Source: Thermocrinis minervae
Lineage (GTDB): Bacteria; Aquificota; Aquificia; Aquificales; Aquificaceae
Assembly: GCF_900142435.1 (NCBI RefSeq)
Contig: NZ_LT670846.1
Span: forward strand, 372,001 to 436,000
Direction of reading: 5' to 3'
Length of the DNA stretch: 64,000 nt
The notes beneath the pieces were generated by a model. The model worked only from the letters and a program-made list of their open reading frames with translations, had not been told where the DNA came from and searched no databases. Position 1 is the stretch's first letter; each line of letters opens with the position of its first letter. Shown in pieces: positions 8,605-17,891 of this stretch. The translations under genes were made by a program, and so were the position numbers.

Positions 8605-9303
8605 ATGGATTTTAGGCCACTTCTTGAGTTCCAAAACACGGAAGAAGAGCTCCTCAGGTTGAACAAAACCCTTCTACGTACACAAGAAGAAAAGAAAAGA
8701 ATCCAAGGGCAGATTACATCCATAAAGCAGGAGCTGGACGATATGGAGTCCAAACTTCGAGACCTTGAGGAAAGACAGAAGTTTATAAGGGAAGAGGTAG
8801 AAGAATGTAGAAGGGCCCTAAGCAGAGCCCAAGAGAGGCTAAACATGGTAAAAAAGGCAGAGGAGTACAAGGCTGCCTTAAGGGAAAAGGCAAGGAGTGA
8901 AGACTGTATATTCAAAAAGGAGAAGCTTTTGGATGAGCTAAACCAAGAGAAGAAGAGGCTTGAGGAGAGTTTGCAGGAGCTTAGAAAGAAGAAGGAGAAG
9001 TATTTGCAAGAACTAAAGGAAGAGCTTGAAGACCTTAATTCCGAAGAGAAAAAGCTGCAGGAGAGGATAAGGCTGACCGAGGAGAAGCTTGAAAGACTAA
9101 AGGAAAACCTTAGAGAGCTTGTCAGAGAGTACGAAAGCCTAAAGGCTAAGGTGGGCTTTCCTGTTTTTGTAAGGCTTGAAGAGTTCGGCGTCTGTGGTGG
9201 ATGTGGTACCAAGCTCCCGGCTGGCTTGGTCTCCGAGGTGTTAAGGGGAAACATAGTCAGGTGTCCCACATGCTCCAAGTATGTCTATTATGAGATTTCT
9301 TAA
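8605..9303 (+). CDS. Coiled-coil protein with C-terminal C4 zinc ribbon
   Basis: A 232-residue protein. Residues ~8-185 are one long charged coiled coil (repeated EEKKRI, ELEDL, LEERIR-type heptads). The C-terminus has CGGCGTKLPAGL...RCPTCSKYVYYE, two CxxC pairs forming a zinc ribbon of the zf-RING_7 type (PF02591 family). Members are widespread, often annotated as nucleic-acid-binding or CdsZ-like, and their role is poorly defined. An AT-rich TATAAA ends 8 bases before the ATG and there is no Shine-Dalgarno. Its end overlaps rodA by 23 bases, so the two are likely co-expressed. Confidence 0.85.
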   Translation: MDFRPLLEFQNTEEELLRLNKTLLRTQEEKKRIQGQITSIKQELDDMESKLRDLEERQKFIREEVEECRRALSRAQERLNMVKKAEEYKAALREKARSEDCIFKKEKLLDELNQEKKRLEESLQELRKKKEKYLQELKEELEDLNSEEKKLQERIRLTEEKLERLKENLRELVREYESLKAKVGFPVFVRLEEFGVCGGCGTKLPAGLVSEVLRGNIVRCPTCSKYVYYEIS

Positions 9304-10399
9304 GGATTACGACCTTAAGCTTGTGGGTGCTCTTTTTGGGGTACAGCTTATAGGCCTTCTTGGAGTATACAGTGCAAGCTTTAAGGGTTCGCATCCTCCC
9401 TCTCTCTTTGTAAAACAGCTCCTTTACATGGTCTTTGGTTGGTTTATCATGCTAGGGCTCTCCCGTGTAAACTTCAGGCTTCTGCTGGATCTTTCCCTTA
9501 GCGTGTACCTTTTTAACCTCTTTCTCTTGGTCCTGGTGCCTGTCTTTGGCAAAACTATTTACGGAGCCAAAAGATGGATAGACATAGGGCCTGTTAACAT
9601 CCAACCCTCTGAGTTTATGAAGTTTTCCCTACTCCTATTTCTGTCTTACTTCATGGTACACACCCAGAGGATATGGAGTAAGGAAAGCCTTATAGTATTT
9701 CTCTCTGTTGCCCTTCCCTTTGTTCTTACCTATGAGCAGCCAGACCTTGGTACGGCTGTAACTTACCCAGTGCTGCTTGTGTTCCTTCTCTTCCTAAGGG
9801 GGGTAAAGATTAGGTACTTTGTCATAAGCTTTCTTACCTTTGTACTTGCGTCTCCACTACTGTGGCACAAGCTTAGAGACTACCAAAAGGAGAGAATACT
9901 AGCCCTCCTTGATCCTTACAAAGACTACATGGGAAGTGGATACCAGCTTGTACAGTCTATGGTGGCAATAGGTTCAGGTGGTCTTCTGGGAAAGGGCTTT
10001 TTAAAGGGTACGCAAGCTCATCTTCTCTTTCTACCAGAGAAGCATACGGACTTTATCTTCTCCGTCATAGCTGAGGAGTGGGGCTTTTTAGGTGCTTTCC
10101 TCTTGGTAAGCCTCTACCTCTACGTCATAAAAAGGCTTCTGGACTATGCTAGGAGTACTCCAGATATTCAGGAAGCCATCTTTATAGGTGGTCTGGCCTC
10201 TCTGCTTATGTTTCAGGCCTTTGTTAACCTCTTCATGACCATGGGGCTTGCTCCTGTAGTGGGTGTACCCATACCTATGGTGAGTTTTGGGGGCAGCAGT
10301 ATAATCACCTTTAGCCTAGCCTTTGGCTGTACCTTCAGCATAGTAAGGGAGCAGAAGGCAAGGTTTTTAAGGTTTGAGGAGTCAGCCCAGAAGGCTTGA
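9281..10399 (+). CDS. rodA: Peptidoglycan glycosyltransferase RodA/FtsW family
   Basis: A 372-residue SEDS-family membrane protein (about 10 helices) that polymerises lipid II into glycan strands during cell elongation. Seen: IGLLGVYSASF in the first helix, GAKRWIDIGPVNIQPSEFMK in the signature loop, DLGTAVTYP with the catalytic Asp region, and PVVGVPIPMVSFGGSS at the end. RodA is preferred to FtsW by the short N-terminus and the WIDIGPVNIQPSE form. The start at 9281 overlaps the zinc-ribbon gene; ATG 9290 is an equally possible start. The 3' end overlaps fliI on the other strand by 18 bases. Confidence 0.92.
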   Translation: MSIMRFLKDYDLKLVGALFGVQLIGLLGVYSASFKGSHPPSLFVKQLLYMVFGWFIMLGLSRVNFRLLLDLSLSVYLFNLFLLVLVPVFGKTIYGAKRWIDIGPVNIQPSEFMKFSLLLFLSYFMVHTQRIWSKESLIVFLSVALPFVLTYEQPDLGTAVTYPVLLVFLLFLRGVKIRYFVISFLTFVLASPLLWHKLRDYQKERILALLDPYKDYMGSGYQLVQSMVAIGSGGLLGKGFLKGTQAHLLFLPEKHTDFIFSVIAEEWGFLGAFLLVSLYLYVIKRLLDYARSTPDIQEAIFIGGLASLLMFQAFVNLFMTMGLAPVVGVPIPMVSFGGSSIITFSLAFGCTFSIVREQKARFLRFEESAQKA

Positions 10400-11650
10400 G
10401 TAAAGCCTTTCAAGTGCTCTCACAGACTCTTCAAAACTTACTCTTTCGTCTACAGATTGTCTGAAGAAATCATCAACAATCTGTCTATTTTGCATAAACC
10501 TATCTAGGATCGGATTACTACCCGGTGTGTAAAGACCCATGTTTATAAGGTCTTCCATGGATTCATAGAGACTTAAAACCTCCCTTATAGCCGTTGCCAT
10601 CTTCATGTGTTCCTTGGATACTAACTGTGGCATTATCCTGCTAAGGCTTTTGACGGGATCTATGGCTGGGTATATGCTGGCGTTTGCCCTTTTACGGGAT
10701 AGGATTATATGTCCATCCATCATACCCATAAGAGCATCAGCCACAGGGTCTAGAGATACATCATCCCCCTCTACAAGTACGCTGAAGATACCTGTAATGC
10801 TTCCCTCTCTGAAGTTTCCACAGCTTTCCACTACTTTTGACATGAGGTAGAAGACAGAGGGTGTAAAGCCTTTAAGGGTTGGAGGTTCTCCCACGGCTAG
10901 TCCTATCTCCCTCTGAGCCTGAGCCAACCTAGTCATAGAATCCATTACCAGAAGTACCCTATACCCCTTCTGAGCAAAGTACCTTGCATGGACGACAGCA
11001 CTCACGGCACTCTTTACCTTCACTATGGGAGGGTCTTCGGCTGTGGATACTACTACCAGGCTCCTGTTTATAGCATCCCCCAACACATCCTCCACGAACT
11101 CCCTAACTTCCCTACCGCGTTCCCCCACCAACGAGAGTACCACCACGTCAGCGGTGGCGTGACTGGTGATCATACCTAGAAGTGTAGTCTTTCCTACACC
11201 TGCACCAGCGAATATGCCTACTTTCTGGCCTACACCCAAAGTCAAAAGGGCGTTTATGCTCCTTATGCCAGTATCGAAGACTTCTCTTATCCTTTCTCTG
11301 TGTAGAGGGTTTATGCTTTGTAGTTCTATGGGTCTTTCCTCGGTGGATAGCCTTTTGCCTGTGAGTATGTCCCTACCCATAAAGTCCACCACACGACCCA
11401 GCAGCTCTTTACCTACGGCTGTGGAGACCTTCTTCCTGTCTAAGAGCACTTTATCCTTGTAGCTTACACCCATAAGACTACCGAAAGGCATTATGATGCA
11501 TCTGTCTTGGTTAAAGCCTACTACCTCACCCTCTAAAAAGCCCCCGTCTTCTTTCTCTATGACCACTCTATCCCCTACGCTCGCGCCTATGTTGTAAGCT
11601 TCCAGGTAAACGCCGCTCGCTCTAAGTACCTTGCTGTAGACTTTTAGCAT
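10382..11650 (-). CDS. fliI: Flagellar protein export ATPase FliI
   Basis: A 422-residue F1-type ATPase that powers type III export of flagellar subunits. Walker A GAGVGKTTL sits at about residues 160-170, VVLSLVGERGREVREF follows, and LLVMDSMTRLAQAQREIGLAVGEPP is the FliI/YscN segment that separates it from AtpA/AtpD. Length is normal. It overlaps fliH by 29 bases and forms the end of the fliG-fliH-fliI unit; no fliJ follows, because the gene converges on rodA. Confidence 0.96.
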   Translation of the reverse strand: MLKVYSKVLRASGVYLEAYNIGASVGDRVVIEKEDGGFLEGEVVGFNQDRCIIMPFGSLMGVSYKDKVLLDRKKVSTAVGKELLGRVVDFMGRDILTGKRLSTEERPIELQSINPLHRERIREVFDTGIRSINALLTLGVGQKVGIFAGAGVGKTTLLGMITSHATADVVVLSLVGERGREVREFVEDVLGDAINRSLVVVSTAEDPPIVKVKSAVSAVVHARYFAQKGYRVLLVMDSMTRLAQAQREIGLAVGEPPTLKGFTPSVFYLMSKVVESCGNFREGSITGIFSVLVEGDDVSLDPVADALMGMMDGHIILSRKRANASIYPAIDPVKSLSRIMPQLVSKEHMKMATAIREVLSLYESMEDLINMGLYTPGSNPILDRFMQNRQIVDDFFRQSVDERVSFEESVRALERLYSSLLG

Positions 11651-12296
11651 CCTTCAACTTTTCTTCTAGGATCGCTTCCAGGTTGTCCAAATGCTTGCTC
11701 ACAAGGGTAAACCTATGGCTGTCTATTATCAACTCTCCTTCCATGAGGTCTTCCCTTGGTAAGATCTGAACCTCTATACTTTCCAACTGTAAGCCATTCC
11801 ACAGCTTTTTAAGAGTCTCTACGTTTTTAGGGTTTGTGTACATCTTCAAGGTTCCATCTATCTCTAAGGATAACTCAAAGAACTCTTTTAAAGCTTTTTC
11901 AAGGGCCTTTTCTTTGGGGAGCTCCCAGATATCCAAAAGCTTCTTCATCGCATCAACTATGAGTTCCTTTAGCTCAATGGCTATTTTTTCCTTCTCAAAA
12001 GCTATCTTTTTTAGGATTTCTTCTTTCAGGTTTTGCATAAGCTCTTCTATTTTTGCCCTTTTTGCAAGCTCCTCCAGGAGCAGTTCTTTTTCCCTCTTTA
12101 GATCTAAAAGCTCCTGAGAGAACTTTTCCTTTTCCTCTTGAAGTTCCTGGATCCTCGTTGAAAGCTCTTGGTTCTTCAGTAGAAGCTGGTCTAACGTATC
12201 TTTGTACTCCTGGCAGTCTTCCTTTTCCTTTGGTTCCTCCTTTTTTTCTACTGGTTGATCGTGAAGATGGTGTATGGGTATGAAGTCTCTATACAT
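11622..12296 (-). CDS. fliH: Flagellar assembly protein FliH (stator of the export ATPase)
   Basis: About 224 residues. Starts MYRDFIPIHHL, followed by a highly charged coiled coil (LLLKNQELSTRIQELQEEKEK) and a C-terminal domain (EIDGTLKMYTNP...SIEVQILPREDLMEGEL) as in FliH/YscL, which holds FliI near the export gate. An in-frame GTG at 12308 gives 4 more residues, but the ATG at 12296 has GGGGAG just upstream and overlaps the fliG stop by 8 bases, so I prefer it. Position between fliG and fliI confirms the call. Confidence 0.9.
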   Translation of the reverse strand: MYRDFIPIHHLHDQPVEKKEEPKEKEDCQEYKDTLDQLLLKNQELSTRIQELQEEKEKFSQELLDLKREKELLLEELAKRAKIEELMQNLKEEILKKIAFEKEKIAIELKELIVDAMKKLLDIWELPKEKALEKALKEFFELSLEIDGTLKMYTNPKNVETLKKLWNGLQLESIEVQILPREDLMEGELIIDSHRFTLVSKHLDNLEAILEEKLKDAKSLQQGT

Positions 12297-13293
12297 AGCT
12301 CTCCCCACCCCTTATGTCTATTATTCCCTGATCCGCCAAGTTTTTTATAACTCTGATGACTTCCTTCTGTGCCTTTTCTACTTCCGATACCCTGACGGGT
12401 CCGAGGGCTTCCATGTCCTCCATGAATATTTGGGCTGCACGCTTGGACATGTTAGAGAGGAACTTCTCTTTTATATCTTCCGGAGCACCTTTTAAAGCTA
12501 GCAGGAGTACGTTTTTGTCCACGGCTTTGAGTATTTCTACTATTGCTCTATTGTCAAGCTTCCTTATGTCTTCAAAGGTAAACATCTTTTCTTTTATCTT
12601 CTCAGAGAGGTAAGGATCTTCCTCATCAAGCCTTGACAGTATGGTGTTAGCCATATCTTTGTCCATAAGGTTTAGCACCTCGGCTGCTAAGCTAATGCCC
12701 TCCATCTTCTGTGTTATACCGCTTATACCTATAGACTTTATCTCTTCTGCAATCTGTTCTATGAGCTCTCCCAAGTACTCGGGTGACAGATTTTCCAGCG
12801 TGGCCAGGCGTTTTACCACGTCTACCTTTAAGGTATCTGGAAGAAGTTTAAGCACTTCCGTGGATTTAGATGGACTAAGTTGGGAGAGTACTACAGCAAT
12901 AGTCTGGGGGTGTTCTTTCACCAGTATACTAGCCAGGAGCTTTGGATCTACCTTTTCAAGTTCCTGAAAGCTTTTTATGAGGTTAGAACTACTCAAAAAC
13001 TCGTAGAGTTTAGTAAACTTTTCAGGTGGTAAGGACTTTCTAGCTATTTCAAGCAGGGAATTTATGTCTGGCGATATATAAGACACGTTTTTAAGCTCTG
13101 CTAGGAATTCCTTTGCTATTTCTTCTAAATCTTTAAGGGTTATTCCTTCTAAACTTGTAGCGTACATAAGAACCTTCTGAAGTTCTTCGTCTGTAAGCTC
13201 TTTCATTATTTCCACAGAAACCTGAGGTGGTAAAGCCATAAGGAGTATGGCAGCTTTATGAGCTTTTGTTAGCTTTTCCTTTACATCAGCCAT
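12289..13293 (-). CDS. fliG: Flagellar motor switch protein FliG
   Basis: A 334-residue FliG from ATG 13293 (MADVKEKLTKAHKAAILLMALPP). The frame is open 44 codons further upstream, but that part lies over the divergent gene and does not look like FliG, so the long start is rejected. Seen: the middle-domain motif EHPQTIAVVLSQL (EHPQ) at about 150 and the C-terminal torque helix with FEDIRKLDNRAIVEIL. FliG links the MS ring to the rotor and contacts the stator. A perfect TATAAT lies at 13314-13309. fliF is not adjacent. Confidence 0.96.
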   Translation of the reverse strand: MADVKEKLTKAHKAAILLMALPPQVSVEIMKELTDEELQKVLMYATSLEGITLKDLEEIAKEFLAELKNVSYISPDINSLLEIARKSLPPEKFTKLYEFLSSSNLIKSFQELEKVDPKLLASILVKEHPQTIAVVLSQLSPSKSTEVLKLLPDTLKVDVVKRLATLENLSPEYLGELIEQIAEEIKSIGISGITQKMEGISLAAEVLNLMDKDMANTILSRLDEEDPYLSEKIKEKMFTFEDIRKLDNRAIVEILKAVDKNVLLLALKGAPEDIKEKFLSNMSKRAAQIFMEDMEALGPVRVSEVEKAQKEVIRVIKNLADQGIIDIRGGESYV

Positions 13294-13308
13294 ACCATCG
13301 GTTTTAAA

Positions 13309-13314
13309 ATTATA
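13309..13314 (-). promoter_or_regulatory. TATAAT -10 box of the fliG operon
   Basis: Minus-strand TATAAT ends 15 bases before the fliG ATG at 13293, inside a 28-base gap to the divergent glycosyltransferase start (GTG 13322). No clear -35 match is seen, and no sigma-28-type element was recognised. Confidence 0.4.
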
Positions 13315-13321
13315 CCCTTCA

Positions 13322-14542
13322 GTGAAGAAGCTATTGCTGTCGGTCTTTTTCTTTATCTTTGGTAACTGGCTGCTCAGTTTCACGTCCCTGGATGAAGGTA
13401 GGAATATGTCTGCTGTACTCAACATGTTGCAAACAGGTGATTTTCTAAGGCCCTTTTATAACTGCAGCCTTCGCTTTGAAAAGCCACCTCTACTTTACTG
13501 GCTTGTGGCAATAAGCTCCATGCTCTTTGGCCTTAACGAGTTCTCTGCAAGGTTAGTCTCTGGCCTTTCAGCCATAGGGACAGCCTTCTTAACCTACACC
13601 ATAGCAAAGGATCACGTAGACAAGGAAACGGCCGAAAAGTCTTTCTTAGTGATGTTGACCTTTCCACACCTCTGGATAGAGTCTCGGGCGGTGGTTCCTG
13701 AGTTCCTTCTAACCTTCTTTATGACCCTGTCTTTGTACTTTTTTTTGAAGGGAAAGTACCTTCTTGGTTGGATTTCTGTAGGCCTTGCCTTCCTTACCAA
13801 GGGTCCTGTGGGCCTTGTACTTCCACTACTTGTTTACACTCTTTGGAAGAAGGATATAAAAGTGTTCAGACCTGTATATCTTTTAGTCTTCTTTCTTGTT
13901 GGTGGAAGCTGGTACTTTTACATGCTTCACGAGTACGGTCTTGAGTACTTTTACAAGTTCTTCGTGTATGAAAACGTCATGAGGTTTACAGGTCAAAGAC
14001 AGACACACCCTTACGGTCTTTATTACTATCCTCTCGTTTTGTTTGTTTCTACTATCTTTTACCTCCCCGTCTACCGGAAGGTTATATTGAGCATAAAGGG
14101 AAAGCTCCTCCCTTTCTTCATCTGGTTTTCGGTAGTCTTTGTATTTTTTAGCCTCTCTAAAAACAAGCTCCACCATTACATACTTTTCGCATATCCACCT
14201 CTAGCTGTGCTAATAGCTTACAACGTAAGCCAAACCTACATAAAGAGGATCCTTACTGTATCCTTCTTGCTTCTATGCGGACTTCTGCTCTTTGCATACA
14301 GATGGGAGCAAGAGAGGTTTGTTCACAAGCTGAGGAAGTTTCCAGATGTTCAAAGGATAGAACTGCATTTTTACAAAGCAGAAAACTCTAGCCTCGTCTT
14401 CTACCTGGGTAGATGTATACCCCAGACGGAAAGGCCAGAGGGTTATGTGGTGTCAAAAGAGGTTTCCAATGGGTGCAGTGTGCTTTTGGAAGGTAAAGAG
14501 TTTGATGGCAATTACTACCTCTTACGCTGCTTGCCTTATTAA
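13322..14542 (+). CDS. ArnT/PMT-like membrane glycosyltransferase (GT39/GT83 family)
   Basis: A 406-residue polytopic protein with a GTG start. The signature of lipid-linked sugar transferases is present: DEGRNMSAVLNMLQTGDF, then LRFEKPPLLYWLVAISSMLFG in the first large periplasmic loop, with Asp/Glu as catalytic candidates. About 10-11 hydrophobic helices follow. Relatives move a sugar from a polyprenyl phosphate to lipid A or to a protein. Shorter than E. coli ArnT (550) because the C-terminal periplasmic domain is small. The acceptor is unknown. Divergent from fliG, convergent with the LptF/G-like gene (21-base overlap). Confidence 0.85.
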   Translation: MKKLLLSVFFFIFGNWLLSFTSLDEGRNMSAVLNMLQTGDFLRPFYNCSLRFEKPPLLYWLVAISSMLFGLNEFSARLVSGLSAIGTAFLTYTIAKDHVDKETAEKSFLVMLTFPHLWIESRAVVPEFLLTFFMTLSLYFFLKGKYLLGWISVGLAFLTKGPVGLVLPLLVYTLWKKDIKVFRPVYLLVFFLVGGSWYFYMLHEYGLEYFYKFFVYENVMRFTGQRQTHPYGLYYYPLVLFVSTIFYLPVYRKVILSIKGKLLPFFIWFSVVFVFFSLSKNKLHHYILFAYPPLAVLIAYNVSQTYIKRILTVSFLLLCGLLLFAYRWEQERFVHKLRKFPDVQRIELHFYKAENSSLVFYLGRCIPQTERPEGYVVSKEVSNGCSVLLEGKEFDGNYYLLRCLPY

Positions 14543-15382
14543 AAGCAACAGGCCGTGGTAGATTAATAGCGCTATAGTTGTAAGATAGTAGAACTGACTT
14601 ATGTGCCTTACCCTTGTGTGTATCAGAAAGAGGAAAACAGGCATTAATACTAAGGTTATGGTGTAGTTGATCAAGTTTAGAAGTTTGTCCCTTTTTAGTT
14701 TTTTCTTATCAAAAGATACCTCTAAAAGGCTGTTTAACTCTAGGGTGTATCTACCAAACTTTACGCTGTAGAACTTGTTATCTTCTAAAAGCAATAAGGA
14801 TCCTTCTTGAAAGCTTACCGTATTTTGTTCAATAGTTGCCCTGTGAGCGTATACGACTCTGTCTTTCAGTTTAAACATTACATCCTTTAGGACTTGACCC
14901 TCTTTGTCTTTTATGTATACGGTAGCATCGGAAAAGCTGGAGAAGGTCCGGATAGGTACTGAAAAGATGAAGTTTACGTAATTCTTTAGCATGAGGTACT
15001 TTCTTAAGAAGCTTACGTGCTGGTCTGTAAGTACATGCCCGCATACACCCATGAGGAACAGGAAGGGTAGCAACAGGATAAAAAGCCTTGATATGAGTTT
15101 AAAAGGACTTACACCAAAAGACTGTATGACTTCAAGCTTCCTGTGCTCTTTTAGTTCAAAGAAGGTAAAGCCTATGGAGACAAGCAAAGAAGTGGGAAAG
15201 AAGTAAGCGAACAGGTTGAGGAGAAAGGCCGTAAGGTAGAGGAGGGAGCTCTCCAAGGAGAAGGAGAAGATAAACTCGCCTATCCTAAAAAACTGGATTA
15301 CCAGGATGGCAAGGCTGAATATGAAGCTGAGGAGAAAGGCAAGCCTTAGCACTTTTCTGGACAGGTATATCCAGAGCATCAC
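14522..15382 (-). CDS. LptF/LptG-family permease (YjgP/YjgQ), short form
   Basis: A 286-residue inner-membrane protein. Helices 1-3 (LAFLLSFIFSLAILVIQFF, LYLTAFLLNLFAYFFPTSLLVSIG), the cytoplasmic FELKEHRKLEVIQSFGVSPF coupling helix, a periplasmic beta-rich part and two or three C-terminal helices match the LptF/G family, which with LptB extracts lipopolysaccharide from the inner membrane. It is about 70 residues shorter than usual, mostly in the periplasmic jellyroll. Its start overlaps the TPR gene by 4 bases; last gene of the pgk operon. Confidence 0.82.
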   Translation of the reverse strand: MMLWIYLSRKVLRLAFLLSFIFSLAILVIQFFRIGEFIFSFSLESSLLYLTAFLLNLFAYFFPTSLLVSIGFTFFELKEHRKLEVIQSFGVSPFKLISRLFILLLPFLFLMGVCGHVLTDQHVSFLRKYLMLKNYVNFIFSVPIRTFSSFSDATVYIKDKEGQVLKDVMFKLKDRVVYAHRATIEQNTVSFQEGSLLLLEDNKFYSVKFGRYTLELNSLLEVSFDKKKLKRDKLLNLINYTITLVLMPVFLFLIHTRVRHISQFYYLTTIALLIYHGLLLLIRQAA

Positions 15383-17010
15383 TCCTTGATCTTTTTCAAG
15401 ATCCTCTTCTCCTGGTCAGGCTCACCGGTCTTACCGCTCCTTAGAAGCTCTAAAGCCTTCTTGTAATGGTACATAGCTTGATCTTCTTTTCCAAGAGCTT
15501 TTAGCACGTCTCCCATGTGTTCGTGGATAACTGGATCGTTGCCTTCCTTCGCCAAGGCCTTCTTTAGGTACTCGTAAGCCTGCTGGTAGTCTCCTTTGTA
15601 GTAGAGCACCCAAGCCCAGCTGTCAAGATAGGCTGGATTTTCTGGATCCTTCTCCAAAGCTTTTTTTATGAGCTCTTCAGCTTCGGACAGCCTTGAACCA
15701 TCGTACCAGAGCAGGAGCGAGTAGCCAAGGTGGTTAAGCAGGTTTGGATCTTCTGGATTCAAAGAAAGGGCCTGCCTTAAATCCTTCTCCGCATCCACTA
15801 TCCTACCAAGCTTGTCGTAGACTATAGCTCTGGTAAAGTATGCTCTATAGTCCCGCGGGTTTATCTGAATGGCTTTATCTAGGTAGGGTATAGCCTGTTG
15901 AGGATCTCCAGTGTCGATGATAAGACTTGCTTTCAGAAGGTTAAAGGTGTAGCTTTCTTTGTCTATAGACAGACCTTTATCTATGTACTCTTTGGCCCTC
16001 TTGTAATCTTTTAGATCTAGACTCACAACTGCGAGCCTTTCAAGAATGCTCAAGTTGTTTGGTCTTTCCTTGAGGAGTGATTCATATATACTGAGAGCTT
16101 GTTTCTTTTCATCAGTCATCTCAAGGCTGTAAGCGTACATGAAAGCTACATCAAAGCTTGGCTTTTGTTGGTAGAGTTCCTTTAAAACCTTCTTAGCTTC
16201 TTCAAACTTTTGATTGTTGATGAGCACAAGTGCGTACTTGTACTGGTAGTCTTCTCCTGGGTACAGATTGGAAAGCTTTTTGTAGATCTCTTGAGCTTCT
16301 ATCAGCCTACCTGTAAGCACGTAGAGGTTTGCAAGCCTCTCTAGGGCTACTCTGTTTTCAGGATCCTTCTTTATGGCTGCTTTGTATATTTCCTCCGCCT
16401 TACTCCACTCTCCTCTTTGTTGGTATATGTTACCGAGGGTTATAACTCCAGCCTCAAAGGAAGGGTTAACGCTAAGGGATTTTTTCAAGTACTCTATAGC
16501 GGTATCTACTTGATTCCTGTTTAAGTATATCCTTGCAAGCATATAGTAAGGGTATGGATTGTCTGGAGCTAACTTAGACAGATCTTGAAGAACCATCTCT
16601 GTTTTCTGATAGTCGTTTAACCTTAGGTACTCATCCGAGAGAAAGAGAAGGATTTCCTTTGACTTTACACCCTTCTCGTAAGCTTCTTGGAGTGTGTTCA
16701 GAGCCTTTTCCTTCTGTCCCAGAAGTGTGTACACGCTGTAAAGAGTCATGTAGGCATCTGGGTTTTGTGGATATGCTCTTTTGAAGCTTACCGCAAGTGT
16801 TAGCGCTTTCTGTCTGGCTCCCATCTGGAGGTAAGCTCTTATGGTGTCTAAGTAGAGGCTTGGGCTTGGAGATACGCGCAGGGCTCTCCCGCAGTGGTGA
16901 ATAGCCTTAGCTGGGCTTGACTTTCTGAGGTATGCACACATAGCCATATCCTGGTAGACATTGTAAGAGAAGGAGAGGCTAACAAAGAAGAGGAAAAGCA
17001 CGATGTTCAT
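15379..17010 (-). CDS. Exported tetratricopeptide-repeat protein
   Basis: A 543-residue protein with a short signal-like N-terminus (MNIVLFLFFVSLSFSYNV) and about fourteen TPR units through to residue ~520 (examples YYMLARIYLNRNQVDTAIEYLKKSL and LNHLGYSLLLWYDGSRL with the usual W-L-G-Y-A-Y-A-P spacing). TPR superhelices hold protein complexes together. Located between the Usp gene and the LptF/G-like gene with 4-base overlaps on both sides, so it could be part of envelope assembly, as TPR proteins often are. Partner unknown. Confidence 0.85.
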   Translation of the reverse strand: MNIVLFLFFVSLSFSYNVYQDMAMCAYLRKSSPAKAIHHCGRALRVSPSPSLYLDTIRAYLQMGARQKALTLAVSFKRAYPQNPDAYMTLYSVYTLLGQKEKALNTLQEAYEKGVKSKEILLFLSDEYLRLNDYQKTEMVLQDLSKLAPDNPYPYYMLARIYLNRNQVDTAIEYLKKSLSVNPSFEAGVITLGNIYQQRGEWSKAEEIYKAAIKKDPENRVALERLANLYVLTGRLIEAQEIYKKLSNLYPGEDYQYKYALVLINNQKFEEAKKVLKELYQQKPSFDVAFMYAYSLEMTDEKKQALSIYESLLKERPNNLSILERLAVVSLDLKDYKRAKEYIDKGLSIDKESYTFNLLKASLIIDTGDPQQAIPYLDKAIQINPRDYRAYFTRAIVYDKLGRIVDAEKDLRQALSLNPEDPNLLNHLGYSLLLWYDGSRLSEAEELIKKALEKDPENPAYLDSWAWVLYYKGDYQQAYEYLKKALAKEGNDPVIHEHMGDVLKALGKEDQAMYHYKKALELLRSGKTGEPDQEKRILKKIKE

Positions 17011-17891
17011 GCTGTCTCTCTGTGTATTAGGATGGGTATCTCTGACCTCCTCAAGACCTTTTCGGATACGCTTCCCAAAAGTACTCTTTCTAAGGCAGAC
17101 ATTCCTTTACTTCCTAAGACGATAAGGTCCACATCTTCCTCCTTGGCTTGGTTTACTATAGCTTCCCACACGGAAAGATAAAGACCTGTCTCTACGAACT
17201 TGTAGCTTGCCGTAATACCTTCGGCTTGTAAAGATTCCACCCTATTCCTTAGATAGACTTCCTTTTCCCTTTCGTAGACTTCACTCACAGAGCTCTTTAT
17301 GTGCTCTACAAGGGGAATTTCTAAGGTTTCTTTCACATGAAGTAATATAATCTCTGGCTTCATAGGCCTTAAGAGTTTGACAGCAAACTCCAAAGCCTTC
17401 TCCGAATAGGATGAATAGTCAAAGGCTATCAGGACCTTTCTAAAGCTTTCTACGAGCTTACCCTTTAGTATGAGCACGGGTTTTTTGGAGTACCTTGCTA
17501 CCTTCTCTGCTGTAGAGCCTATAAGAACTCTTTCTATCAGACCTTTCTTATGAGAGCCCATGAGTACAAGGTCTGCCATATCTTCCTTTTGTAATATCAC
17601 CTCTACGGGGTCGCCCACTTCTACTATGGTTTGTACTTCCAGCGGTGACAAGTAATTTACCAAACCTTTTAACTTTTCCTCGGCTAGCTTTTTACTCTTT
17701 TCCTGAGCTTCTGCAACGAGTTGAAAGTCTATGGTGCTTATGGAAAAGCTCTCGGGTAAAGGAAAAAGTAAAATGGGCTCTACCGCGTGCAGTAGGTAGA
17801 CCTTGCCACTGTGTAGGGAGGCTATGCTTTTAGCAAGTTGGAGGAGTGGATTTGTAAGGTCTGTAAAGTCAACTGCCACGAGCAGGTTCAT
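17007..17891 (-). CDS. Tandem universal stress protein (two Usp domains)
   Basis: A 294-residue protein with two UspA domains. Domain 1 (1-~140): start LLVAVDFTDLTNPLLQLA and ending ADLVLMGSHKKGLIERVLIGSTAEKVARYSK-type ATP loop. Domain 2 (~150-294): VLIAFDYSSYSEKALEFA and VLGSKGMSALERVLLGSVSEKVL. The G-2x-G-9x-G(S/T) nucleotide motif is present in both halves. Such proteins bind ATP and help survival under stress. Overlaps the inositol-phosphatase gene by 23 bases and the TPR gene by 4. Confidence 0.92.
   Translation of the reverse strand: MNLLVAVDFTDLTNPLLQLAKSIASLHSGKVYLLHAVEPILLFPLPESFSISTIDFQLVAEAQEKSKKLAEEKLKGLVNYLSPLEVQTIVEVGDPVEVILQKEDMADLVLMGSHKKGLIERVLIGSTAEKVARYSKKPVLILKGKLVESFRKVLIAFDYSSYSEKALEFAVKLLRPMKPEIILLHVKETLEIPLVEHIKSSVSEVYEREKEVYLRNRVESLQAEGITASYKFVETGLYLSVWEAIVNQAKEEDVDLIVLGSKGMSALERVLLGSVSEKVLRRSEIPILIHRETA

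Noticed and set aside
8532-9278. 248-residue minus-strand ORF rich in serine and leucine
   Set aside because: It is the antisense of the coiled-coil zinc-ribbon gene (the charged repeat gives S/L/F in reverse); no ribosome site and no family features.
13294-13425. 44-codon upstream extension of fliG
   Set aside because: It lies across the divergent glycosyltransferase start, has no FliG similarity, and a TATAAT plus a good ATG mark 13293.
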